From Synergistaceae bacterium (GTDB taxonomy: Bacteria > Synergistota > Synergistia > Synergistales > Aminobacteriaceae): a stretch of DNA of 5,611 bases. Every line of letters starts with the position of its first letter. Position 1 is the first letter of the stretch. Shown in pieces: positions 1 to 5,016 of the stretch. The notes beneath the pieces are model-generated. The model searched no databases and had not been told where the DNA came from. It was given only the letters and a program-made list of their open reading frames with translations. Both the position numbers and the translations under genes were made by a program. The stretch is from assembly GCA_017427625.1 (NCBI GenBank), contig JAFRSL010000094.1, positions 1 to 5,611 on the forward strand. Reading direction: 5' to 3'.

Positions 1-85
1 AAAGGTTGAAATTGTAATCCAGCCCGAACCATTCAGGGCCGCTCTTCACTGTGTTGAGGATTGTCTTGGCCTTAATGTATTCCAT
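1..85 (-). CDS. N-terminal fragment of a probable SPL-family radical SAM protein (partial, runs off the left edge)
   Basis: Only the first 28 codons are present, reading leftward from an ATG at 85-83. A strong Shine-Dalgarno AGGGAGG lies at about 93-99, with 7 nt between it and the ATG, so this is a genuine gene start. The peptide begins MEYIKAKTIL and continues with a W-F-G-L-D-Y-N-F-N-L stretch. From memory this matches the N-terminus of spore photoproduct lyase-like (SPL-family) radical SAM proteins, in which a similar W-F-G-x-x-Y-N-x-N-x-Y segment directly precedes the Cys-rich cluster motif. The cluster cysteines would lie outside the window, so the radical SAM assignment is inferred from this short segment only. 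The leftover first base of codon 29 is T, compatible with Tyr. It is divergent from the tct operon and shares its 130-nt intergenic region, but nothing suggests a functional link. Confidence 0.6.
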   Translation of the reverse strand, partial: MEYIKAKTILNTVKSGPEWFGLDYNFNL

Positions 86-124
86 AATGAAGCCTCCCTG
101 TCCAAATATCCATAAAACACGCTA

Positions 125-152
125 ATGACAAAAATTTTATAAGTGTTATAAT
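125..152 (+). promoter_or_regulatory. Sigma-70-type extended -10 promoter of the tctCBA operon
   Basis: ATGACA at 125-130 matches the -35 consensus TTGACA at five of six positions. A 16-nt spacer separates it from a perfect TATAAT at 147-152, preceded by the extended -10 dinucleotide TG at 144-145. A transcript would start near 159 and have a leader of about 57 nt ending in the AGGAGG at 201-206, nine nt before the tctC ATG. The promoter is inferred from consensus alone. I see no comparably good promoter for the divergent leftward gene in the same 130 nt. Confidence 0.65.
137..151. repeat. AT-rich inverted repeat overlapping the tctC -10 box
   Basis: TTATAA (137-142), GTG, TTATAA (146-151) is a perfect 6-bp inverted repeat. 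After two mismatches the symmetry resumes as AAAA (131-134) against TTTT (154-157). The right arm overlaps the -10 box at 147-152, so a protein bound here would block tctCBA transcription. The repeat also sits between the divergent genes. AT-rich promoter DNA can produce such symmetry by chance, so the operator role is only a suggestion. Confidence 0.35.
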
Positions 153-215
153 TTTTTGCAATAAATTTTCACACAATCAAGTTCCAAAATCTATACTTTC
201 AGGAGGTTTTTCTTT

Positions 216-1175
216 ATGATGAGAAAAATTTTCGCGTTAATTCTCGTCCTTTGTCTCGCAGTACCAGCGTTTAGCGCAGATTACCCCGCGCAGAACATCA
301 CCGGCGTCGTCCAGTGGGGTGCGGGCGGCGGAACTGACTCGCTGATGCGTCCACTCTCAGCAATCGCAGAGCAGAGCTTGGGTAAGTCCATCATAATCCA
401 GAACATGACAGGCGCAACAGGCTCAATCGCAACGCAGTACGTCTTTGACGCTCCGACTGACGGCTACACGCTCCTCATGGGTGCAGAGAACCCCGCGCTC
501 TATGACGTCCTCGAAATCTCCGAGCTTACCTACAACAATTTCGACTGCGTTTATCTCATCGGTGATGAGGTCGTCGGAGTGGTCGTCGGGAAGAACTCAC
601 CCTACAAGTCGCTCAAAGAGATCGTTGACGCCGCTCTCAAAGCTCCGTGGACAATCAAGATCTCAACCACAGGAACAGGCGGCCTCCCTTGGGAAGTCGG
701 GGCATTCATCACAGACATCACAGGCGCGATGTTCAACCAGATTCCCTATGACAGCGACGCTTCGGCAAAGACAGCAGTCATAAACGGCGAGTGCGACTTC
801 ACGGTCTGCAAAGTTCAGTCAGGAATCGAGGACTGGAAAGCAGGAGACCTGAAGTTCCTCTGCATGTTGTCAGAGAAGCCCGTCCCCGTAATGCCCGATG
901 TTCCCCTCGTAACAGCTGAATATCCCGACTTCTCGAAGTACCTCCCTTGGGGGCCGTTCTACGGAGTTTTCGTGAAGAAAGGCACTGACAGCGCAATTCA
1001 GGCGAAACTCTCTGACGCTTTCACTAAGGCTGGCCCTCAGGAGAGCTACCAGAAAGTTCTCGCAAACTTCAACATCAACTTCTTGGGCTACTCAGGCGAA
1101 GAGGCCGCGAAGTACATCTCATCGTGGCGCGAAAACACAATCACCGCACTCAAGAACTCAGGCGCATTCGACTAA
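216..1175 (+). CDS. tctC: Tripartite tricarboxylate transporter substrate-binding protein, TctC family
   Basis: A 319-residue periplasmic solute receptor that captures a carboxylate-type substrate and delivers it to the TctA/TctB membrane pair. Residues 1-21 form a signal peptide: MMRK, then a hydrophobic core, then P-A-F-S-A, with likely cleavage at 20/21 or 21/22. Cys13 is preceded by Leu and does not form a lipobox, so a soluble protein is expected. TctC-family landmarks follow: W-G-A-G-G-G-T-D-S at 34-42 (the usual PGGGTD loop), N-M-T-G-A-T-G-S at 63-70, D-G-Y-T-L-L at 82-87, G-T-G-G at 153-156, and I-P-Y-D-S...G-E-C-D-F at 176-195 (the family's VPYKG...GxVDF). Length is typical. AGGAGG at 201-206 lies 9 nt before the first ATG; the second ATG at 219 would serve almost equally well. 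It is the first gene of the operon and is separated from tctB by a hairpin. Substrate is unknown: family members bind citrate, tartrate, other dicarboxylates or aromatic acids. Confidence 0.93.
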   Translation: MMRKIFALILVLCLAVPAFSADYPAQNITGVVQWGAGGGTDSLMRPLSAIAEQSLGKSIIIQNMTGATGSIATQYVFDAPTDGYTLLMGAENPALYDVLEISELTYNNFDCVYLIGDEVVGVVVGKNSPYKSLKEIVDAALKAPWTIKISTTGTGGLPWEVGAFITDITGAMFNQIPYDSDASAKTAVINGECDFTVCKVQSGIEDWKAGDLKFLCMLSEKPVPVMPDVPLVTAEYPDFSKYLPWGPFYGVFVKKGTDSAIQAKLSDAFTKAGPQESYQKVLANFNINFLGYSGEEAAKYISSWRENTITALKNSGAFD

Positions 1176-1183
1176 AGCAAAAT

Positions 1184-1211
1184 CCCCCTGACTGTTCACG
1201 CTCTCAGGGGG
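1184..1211 (+). terminator. Intra-operon hairpin between tctC and tctB (partial terminator or mRNA-stabilising stem)
   Basis: CCCCCTGA (1184-1191) pairs perfectly with TCAGGGGG (1204-1211) around a 12-nt loop, starting 8 nt after the tctC stop. The downstream bases GCGCAATTTCTTT contain only a poor T tract, so full termination is unlikely. Partial attenuation, or protection of the upstream mRNA from 3' exonucleases, would both yield more binding protein than membrane subunits, as is common in binding-protein-dependent transport operons. The stem ends 12 nt before the tctB ribosome binding site and does not include it. Confidence 0.6.
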
Positions 1212-1239
1212 CGCAATTTCTTTGGAGGTGAAAATTTTT

Positions 1240-1806
1240 ATGGCAGATACAGAGAAAGAATACCCAGACCTTAACCCTGATCTTGAGGTCAACACTGACG
1301 ACATGATTGTTGTCAAAGAACACCCACTAGAGGCGGGCGAAAAAGTCTTCTCGTTCATCGTCCTAGTATTTGGAGTGATAGCCTTGAAGCTGTCGGTTGA
1401 TTTGTGGTTCAGCATATCGTTACGGAGAGGGCCGAGAATTGCATCAGCGGCGGCTGTTCCCGTTTTCGTGAGTGCATTGTGGGTGATCATGTCGCTGTGG
1501 ACTGTGATCGAGAACTTCAAGCTCACAACTCCGCTCTCGAAAATTCAGGGAATGGGCGAGAAAATCGCAAAGGCTTTAGCTTATGCCCTACCCTTAAACG
1601 TTGTAATAATGCTCGCTCTCATCGTTGCATACTGCGCCGCGCTGGTCGAAGGTGTCAGCTTCTACATTGCTACTCCGGCGTTCCTGTATATCGCAATGTG
1701 CTACCTCACTCGCAAGGATTACCTGAAGAATATTCTCTGGACTGGAATCGTAATGGCGTTCATCGTCCTCGTCTTCAGGGTACTCTTCAGCGTAGTGTTC
1801 CCGTAA
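1240..1806 (+). CDS. tctB: Tripartite tricarboxylate transporter small membrane subunit, TctB family
   Basis: The small, poorly conserved integral membrane subunit that works with TctA. The protein has 188 residues starting MADTEKEYPD. I chose the ATG at 1240 because GGAGGTG at 1224-1230 lies 9 nt upstream; an in-frame TTG at 1222 would overlap that site and is rejected. Residues 1-34 are hydrophilic and strongly acidic (11 Asp/Glu). Hydrophobic segments follow at about 35-56, 70-90, 116-137, 139-155 and 165-187, with basic residues between them (L-R-R-G-P-R at 61-66; T-R-K-D at 157-160). This agrees with the four to five membrane spans of the family, though the N-terminal extension makes it longer than the usual 140-160 residues. 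The family call rests on topology, size and position between tctC and tctA rather than on strong motifs. The stop is 15 nt before tctA. Confidence 0.85.
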   Translation: MADTEKEYPDLNPDLEVNTDDMIVVKEHPLEAGEKVFSFIVLVFGVIALKLSVDLWFSISLRRGPRIASAAAVPVFVSALWVIMSLWTVIENFKLTTPLSKIQGMGEKIAKALAYALPLNVVIMLALIVAYCAALVEGVSFYIATPAFLYIAMCYLTRKDYLKNILWTGIVMAFIVLVFRVLFSVVFP

Positions 1807-1821
1807 AAGGAGGCCCAAATC

Positions 1822-3324
1822 ATGGAAGCATTATCACACATGGCCGTATTTCTCCGTGAGCCTTGGCTGATTGCCCTCGTTGCCGCAGGAACTTGCGCGG
1901 GTGTCTACGTCGGTGCAATTCCGGGACTTTCGGGGACTATGGCGGTATCACTTCTCGTTTCGTTCACATTCGGCTGGGAACAGCATTCAGCACTCGCGGT
2001 GATGGTCGGCGTATATGTCGGCTCAGTCTTTGGTGGCTCAAGGTCAGCAATTCTCCTCAACATTCCCGGCGCACCTGCGGCTGTAGCAACTGCGCTTGAC
2101 GGTTACGCCCTCGCAAAACAGGGACGTGCGGGCGAGGCTATGGGTCTCGCAACAAGTCAGTCCGTAATCGGAACACTTCTCGGAGTTCTTGCGCTTGCAA
2201 CATGCGCTCCGTTGGTGGCTGGAATCGCGCGTAACTTCCACTCTATCGACTACTTGATGCTCTCACTCATGGGCTTGATGATGGTCGGCTCATTATCGGG
2301 GCGTTCAGTCAGGTTCGGGCTAATCGCGGGCTGTATCGGGATATTCTTAGGGTGCGTTGGTGTTGACGGTCAGACAGCGGTTAAGCGTTTCACGTTCAAC
2401 ATAGTCTACCTCAACAGCGGTGTCGATTACGTCGTCGCAATGATTGGACTTTTCGGAGCTTCTGAGGCACTCTCGCAGATAACCGACATGAAAGCCACGC
2501 CCGTAAAGCAAAAGGTCGACAAGATCCTTCCGTCATGGACTGAGTCAGCAAAATATTTATGGCTCACAGTGAAGTCGTCAATAATCGGCGTGTTAGTCGG
2601 AGCATTGCCGGGAGCAGGCGGTGATATTGCGGCATTGCTGAGTTACGACCAGGCAAAGAGGAGCATCAAGAATCCTTCCGCACCGTTCGGAAAGGGAGCT
2701 GTCGAGGGAATAATCGCGCCTGAATCGGCGAACAATGCGGCAATAGGCGGGGCGTTCATACCTATGTTGACGCTGGGGATACCGGGAGATGCTGTTACGG
2801 CGGTACTGATTTCCGCGCTTACGATACAAGGATTGAGGCCCGGCCCTAACCTGATTTCGCAGACACCCGATTTGTTCTGGCTGATTGTGGCGAGCCTGCT
2901 TTTCGCGTCATTCTTCCTGCTTGTATTCGGACTTACGGGGATTAAGGCGTTCACGAAGATCGTCGAAGTTCCGAAAGGTATCCTGATGCCAACGATTCTC
3001 ATTCTCTCCGTAATCGGGGCATATGCTATCAGGAACAGCGTCTATGACATTCTATGGATGTTCGGCTTTGGGATAATCGGGTACTTCCTAAAGCGTTTCA
3101 ACTACCCAATAGCCCCCATAGTTCTCGGGGTAATACTCACACGGCTTTGCGAGGAGAATTACCGAAGGGGCGTAATGCTTCAGGGCGGCTCGGTGATGGG
3201 AATGCTTGGAAGCATCTTCACGAGCTACATTTCGATTGCGCTGTTCGTGCTGCTGGTTGTGCTATTCGTTACGCAGACTGAGGGCTATAAGCACTGGCAG
3301 GCAAAGCGAAGAGGCGAGGCATAA
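1822..3324 (+). CDS. tctA: Tripartite tricarboxylate transporter large membrane subunit, TctA family
   Basis: The 500-residue large permease subunit, the normal family length, which uses an ion gradient to import the substrate handed over by TctC. It is hydrophobic throughout, with about ten to twelve membrane segments. Conserved TctA signatures are clear: G-A-I-P-G-L-S-G at 31-38; S-R-S-A-I-L-L-N-I-P-G-A-P at 73-85 followed by A-L-D-G-Y at 91-95; L-P-G-A-G-G-D at 262-268; and A-P-E-S-A-N-N-A at 299-306 leading to L-G-I-P-G-D at 318-323. The paired Pro-Gly loops in the two halves (33-38 with 262-267; 81-85 with 319-323) reflect the internal duplication of the fold. AGGAGG at 1808-1813 lies 8 nt before the ATG. 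It is the last gene of the operon, ending 10 nt from the convergent hxlR stop. No frame damage is seen. Confidence 0.96.
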   Translation: MEALSHMAVFLREPWLIALVAAGTCAGVYVGAIPGLSGTMAVSLLVSFTFGWEQHSALAVMVGVYVGSVFGGSRSAILLNIPGAPAAVATALDGYALAKQGRAGEAMGLATSQSVIGTLLGVLALATCAPLVAGIARNFHSIDYLMLSLMGLMMVGSLSGRSVRFGLIAGCIGIFLGCVGVDGQTAVKRFTFNIVYLNSGVDYVVAMIGLFGASEALSQITDMKATPVKQKVDKILPSWTESAKYLWLTVKSSIIGVLVGALPGAGGDIAALLSYDQAKRSIKNPSAPFGKGAVEGIIAPESANNAAIGGAFIPMLTLGIPGDAVTAVLISALTIQGLRPGPNLISQTPDLFWLIVASLLFASFFLLVFGLTGIKAFTKIVEVPKGILMPTILILSVIGAYAIRNSVYDILWMFGFGIIGYFLKRFNYPIAPIVLGVILTRLCEENYRRGVMLQGGSVMGMLGSIFTSYISIALFVLLVVLFVTQTEGYKHWQAKRRGEA

Positions 3325-3334
3325 TCCACAAGTG

Positions 3335-3700
3335 TCAAAAATCGACAAGTTCCTCTGGTTCAACATGGCCGGAGGATTTTTTTGTGGCTTTGTAGAACTT
3401 TCCCCAACTCTCCATCTCTGAGAGCAGAGGCTTCAATGTAATCCCTAGTTCTGTCAGTGAGTATTCGACTTTCGGGGGCTTAATGCCGTAGACCTTGCGG
3501 GTGATTATTCCGTCATTCTCCATTGAGCGGAGGGACGATGCTAATACTTTGTGGCTTATACCTTCAAGGCTGCGTTTAAGCTCGTTGAACCTGTAGGGAC
3601 GCTGAAGGAGATTGCGAAGGATTAACAGCTTCCATTTGCTGCCTATTAACTCTATTGCTGTAGCCGCCGGACATTCCGGGAGTTCTTCACGTTTAATCAT
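3335..3700 (-). CDS. HxlR-family winged helix-turn-helix transcriptional regulator
   Basis: A 121-residue cytoplasmic DNA-binding protein, probably dimeric. It has the HxlR layout: a conserved N-terminal Cys-Pro (C10-P11), I-G-S-K-W-K at 19-24, R-F-N-E-L-K-R at 37-43, the recognition region G-I-S-H-K-V-L at 47-53 with L-R-S-M-E-N-D-G at 57-64, and a wing near P-P-K-V-E-Y-S-L-T at 75-83. In known members such as Bacillus YodB and CatR, the equivalent N-terminal cysteine senses quinones, aldehydes or disulfide stress; whether this one does is inference. The ATG at 3700-3698 is the first possible start after an in-frame stop and has no Shine-Dalgarno. A TATAAT lies just upstream, implying a leaderless or nearly leaderless mRNA. 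Divergence from the peptide/radical SAM/nitroreductase genes makes it their likely regulator. HxlR members also often control nitroreductase or azoreductase genes. Confidence 0.9.
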   Translation of the reverse strand: MIKREELPECPAATAIELIGSKWKLLILRNLLQRPYRFNELKRSLEGISHKVLASSLRSMENDGIITRKVYGIKPPKVEYSLTELGITLKPLLSEMESWGKFYKATKKSSGHVEPEELVDF

Positions 3701-3709
3701 AATGATGGA

Positions 3710-3715
3710 ATTATA
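3710..3715 (-). promoter_or_regulatory. Probable -10 box of hxlR, very close to its start codon
   Basis: Read leftward, 3715-3710 is a perfect TATAAT. Transcription starting about 7 nt downstream would begin near 3703, only a few bases before the ATG at 3700. I find no good -35 hexamer at 16-18 nt spacing. The inverted repeat at 3723-3735 lies in the spacer, so the promoter could be weak and autoregulated. Confidence 0.45.
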
Positions 3716-3722
3716 ACGCCCA

Positions 3723-3735
3723 GCGAAATTTTCGC
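3723..3735. repeat. Perfect palindrome GCGAAA-T-TTTCGC, candidate operator
   Basis: The two 6-bp arms at 3723-3728 and 3730-3735 are exact reverse complements around a single T. The site lies between the -10 box and the expected -35 region of hxlR and about 25 bp upstream of the -35 of the divergent peptide gene. That is where an autoregulatory repressor would bind. Assignment to the HxlR protein is inferred from position only; it does not match the TACT-N7-AGTA pattern I recall for YodB. Confidence 0.4.
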
Positions 3736-3744
3736 ATACAGGTT

Positions 3745-3754
3745 ACAAATTTGT
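3745..3754. repeat. Perfect 10-bp palindrome ACAAATTTGT, candidate operator
   Basis: The exact palindrome ends 6 bp before the -35 box of the peptide promoter. It runs into two near-direct repeats 10 bp apart, TTGTGCG (3751-3757) and TTGTGTG (3761-3767), about one helical turn. The second repeat is the -35 region itself. This layout suits regulated access to the promoter, but a 10-bp AT-rich palindrome can arise by chance. Confidence 0.35.
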
Positions 3755-3760
3755 GCGTTC

Positions 3761-3789
3761 TTGTGTGAATGTGAAATACTCTGTATCAT
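3761..3789 (+). promoter_or_regulatory. Promoter of the SCGG-repeat peptide operon
   Basis: TTGTGT at 3761-3766 (three of six matches to the -35 consensus, TTG intact) is followed by an exact 17-nt spacer and TATCAT at 3784-3789 (five of six matches to the -10). The transcript would begin near 3796 and have a leader of about 25 nt carrying AGGAGG at 3807-3812. The weak -35 is consistent with control by an activator or a relieved repressor. Confidence 0.5.
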
Positions 3790-3820
3790 TCATGAAAACT
3801 TATCACAGGAGGCAACAATC

Positions 3821-3934
3821 ATGGCACTCAAGGATTTAGCGGAATGGGGAAGCAAGTCGTCATCATGCGGAGGAAATAAGCCCTCGTCATGCGGAGGGAC
3901 AAAACCGTCATCGTGTGGCGGCGAGAAGAAGTAG
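3821..3934 (+). CDS. RiPP-type precursor peptide with three Ser-Ser-Cys-Gly-Gly repeats
   Basis: A 37-residue peptide with an optimal AGGAGG at 3807-3812, 8 nt before the ATG, and its own promoter, so a real and probably strongly translated gene. Residues 1-12 (MALKDLAEWGSK) form a short leader. Residues 14-37 are three units of eight: S-S-C-G-G-N-K-P, S-S-C-G-G-T-K-P and S-S-C-G-G-E-K-K, placing Cys at 16, 24 and 32. There is no signal peptide or membrane segment. Its position directly upstream of a radical SAM/SPASM enzyme, with tandem Cys-Gly motifs, is the pattern of a ribosomally made, radical-SAM-modified peptide. The closest described group I recall is the 'ACGX-repeat' peptides paired with a dedicated SPASM maturase, here with Ser replacing Ala. 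The modification is unknown: Cys-based thioethers (sactipeptide or ranthipeptide type) are the first guess. An unmodified metal- or redox-active thiol peptide is the alternative. Confidence 0.85.
   Translation: MALKDLAEWGSKSSSCGGNKPSSCGGTKPSSCGGEKK
3860..3931 (+). repeat. Three 24-nt tandem coding repeats of the peptide core
   Basis: Units at 3860-3883, 3884-3907 and 3908-3931 each encode S-S-C-G-G plus three variable residues (N-K-P, T-K-P, E-K-K). Synonymous codons differ between units: Cys-Gly-Gly is TGC GGA GGA, then TGC GGA GGG, then TGT GGC GGC, and Ser-Ser varies between TCA TCA, TCG TCA and TCA TCG. The repeat is kept at peptide rather than DNA level. Confidence 0.9.
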
Positions 3935-3950
3935 CAATCTGAACACAATG

Positions 3951-3970
3951 CCCCGTTAAATTCAGCGGGG
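3951..3970 (+). terminator. Attenuator-like hairpin between the precursor and maturase genes
   Basis: CCCCGTT (3951-3957) pairs with AGCGGGG (3964-3970), a 7-bp stem including one G-U pair, around the loop AAATTC, followed by TATATTTAT. It begins 16 nt after the precursor stop. Partial termination or 3'-end protection would give more precursor than enzyme. The G run is also the only Shine-Dalgarno-like sequence before the maturase, so the stem would hide it. An alternative stem, GGGTAT (3968-3973) with ATGCCC (3978-3983), uses the same G residues, so the two structures exclude each other. Confidence 0.5.
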
Positions 3971-3977
3971 TATATTT

Positions 3978-3986
3978 ATGCCCTAA
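3978..3986 (+). other. Two-codon ORF (ATG CCC TAA) overlapping the maturase start codon
   Basis: GGGG at 3967-3970 lies 7 nt before the ATG at 3978, normal spacing, but 15 nt before the maturase ATG at 3986. The minimal ORF stops in TAATG, sharing one base with the maturase start. Ribosomes could initiate here, terminate at once and reinitiate on the maturase, which would keep enzyme synthesis low. This is read from sequence layout only and may be coincidental. Confidence 0.3.
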
Positions 3987-5014
3987 TGCGTTACTTTTCG
4001 TTTCAATGGCACATAACCGATAATTGCGACCAGAGATGCAGGCATTGCTACATATTCTCCGGCAATGGCACTCACACAATACAGTCAATGAGCCGTGAGG
4101 ATATGAACGCGGTCTTCATGAACTGCCTGAATTTCTGCGAGGTTTACGGACGCATTCCATACTTCTACATTACAGGAGGAGACCCGGTACTTCATCCTTA
4201 CTTCTGGGAACTTCTCGAAACTCTCAATGCTCGCAAAATTTCGTTCTCAATTCTCGGCAACCCTTTTCATATTGATGATGAGACATGCAGAAAGTTAAAG
4301 GCTCTCGGCTGTGAGAAGTACCAGCTCTCAATAGACGGTATGAAAGATACTCACGATTTCTTCAGGAAGCCCGGCTCGTTCGATGAGACACTCGGCAAAA
4401 TCAAGGCCATTAACGATGCCGGAATATGCTCGGTCATAATGTCTACTGTGTCAGGCTTGAACATTCATGAGATTCCCGATGTCATTGATATCGTTGTTGA
4501 ACATGGCGCGGAGGTATATTCGTTTGCGCGTTACTGTCCCACTGGTTCAGGAATGGACACGGGCATAAGACCGTCAGAATACCGGGAGTTTCTGCGCTTA
4601 TGCGACACCAAGTTCAGGAAGTACGAAGAGGAATGCTGCAAGACATATTTCGACCGCAAGGATCACTTATGGACGCTCTATGAATACGAGACAGGGAAGT
4701 TCAAAATTCCAGACGACGCAGAGCCAGGAAAGATTTACGGCGGCTGTAACTGCGGGAATGCACACCTCACTATACTTCCTTCAGGAGATGTCTATGCCTG
4801 CCGAAGGGTTCAGGGGAGCGTTGTAGGGAATGCGTTGAGGGACAAACTAGCCGACTTATGGGTCAACGAAATGGAGATGTACCGCGAGTACAATAATTTC
4901 TCGAAATGCTCAAAGTGTGAACTTCTGCCGTATTGCCGCGGCTGTCCTGCCGTTGCAAAAGGAACATACGGAGATTTCTACGCACAAGACCCTCAATGCT
5001 GGAAGGAGATTTAA
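3986..5014 (+). CDS. Radical SAM/SPASM peptide maturase, partner of the SCGG-repeat peptide
   Basis: A 342-residue cytoplasmic enzyme expected to modify the upstream peptide. The radical SAM core is explicit: C14-x3-C18-x2-C21 (within C-D-Q-R-C-R-H-C) binds the [4Fe-4S] cluster that cleaves S-adenosylmethionine, and G-G-D-P at 64-67 is the SAM-binding GGE-type motif. The C-terminal SPASM region, for auxiliary Fe-S clusters, has C254 and C256, G267-x4-C272, then C308-x2-C311-x5-C317-x2-C320 and C338, with G-N-A-L-R at 281-285 between the halves. The N-terminus F-Q-W-H-I-T before the cluster motif resembles the 'ACGX system' maturases as I remember them. There is no obvious RiPP recognition element: only 13 residues precede the first Cys. 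The ATG at 3986 gives the natural family N-terminus but lacks its own well-placed Shine-Dalgarno, suggesting reinitiation. The reading frame ends 2 nt before the nitroreductase ATG, so the two are surely co-transcribed. Confidence 0.93.
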   Translation: MRYFSFQWHITDNCDQRCRHCYIFSGNGTHTIQSMSREDMNAVFMNCLNFCEVYGRIPYFYITGGDPVLHPYFWELLETLNARKISFSILGNPFHIDDETCRKLKALGCEKYQLSIDGMKDTHDFFRKPGSFDETLGKIKAINDAGICSVIMSTVSGLNIHEIPDVIDIVVEHGAEVYSFARYCPTGSGMDTGIRPSEYREFLRLCDTKFRKYEEECCKTYFDRKDHLWTLYEYETGKFKIPDDAEPGKIYGGCNCGNAHLTILPSGDVYACRRVQGSVVGNALRDKLADLWVNEMEMYREYNNFSKCSKCELLPYCRGCPAVAKGTYGDFYAQDPQCWKEI

Positions 5015-5016
5015 TC

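Noticed and set aside
216..278. Lipoprotein signal in TctC
   Set aside because: Cys13 is preceded by Leu-Val-Leu and lies inside the hydrophobic core, so the small residue required before a lipobox Cys is missing.
1222..1239. Longer TctB reading from a TTG start, adding six residues
   Set aside because: The added codons consist of the GGAGGTG ribosome binding site that serves the ATG at 1240.
1158..1526. Minus-strand ORF of 122 codons across the tctC-tctB junction
   Set aside because: It runs through the hairpin and antisense to two well-supported genes, with no recognisable protein features.
2643..3002. Minus-strand ORF of 119 codons inside tctA
   Set aside because: It is antisense to conserved TctA motifs, has no ribosome binding site context and looks like a codon-bias shadow.
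3860..3931. CRISPR-like or satellite repeat
   Set aside because: The 24-nt units are directly adjacent with no spacers, diverge at synonymous sites and stay in frame, so they are coding repeats.
3828..4088. Minus-strand ORF of 86 codons across the precursor region
   Set aside because: It is antisense to the SCGG peptide and the maturase start. Its Cys- and Arg-rich composition is a mirror of the repeat coding, and it resembles no family.
4933..5016. Nitroreductase N-terminal extension of 28 residues
   Set aside because: It overlaps the maturase out of frame in its Cys-rich end. The ATG at 5017 has an AAGGAG 8 nt upstream and gives the normal family N-terminus.
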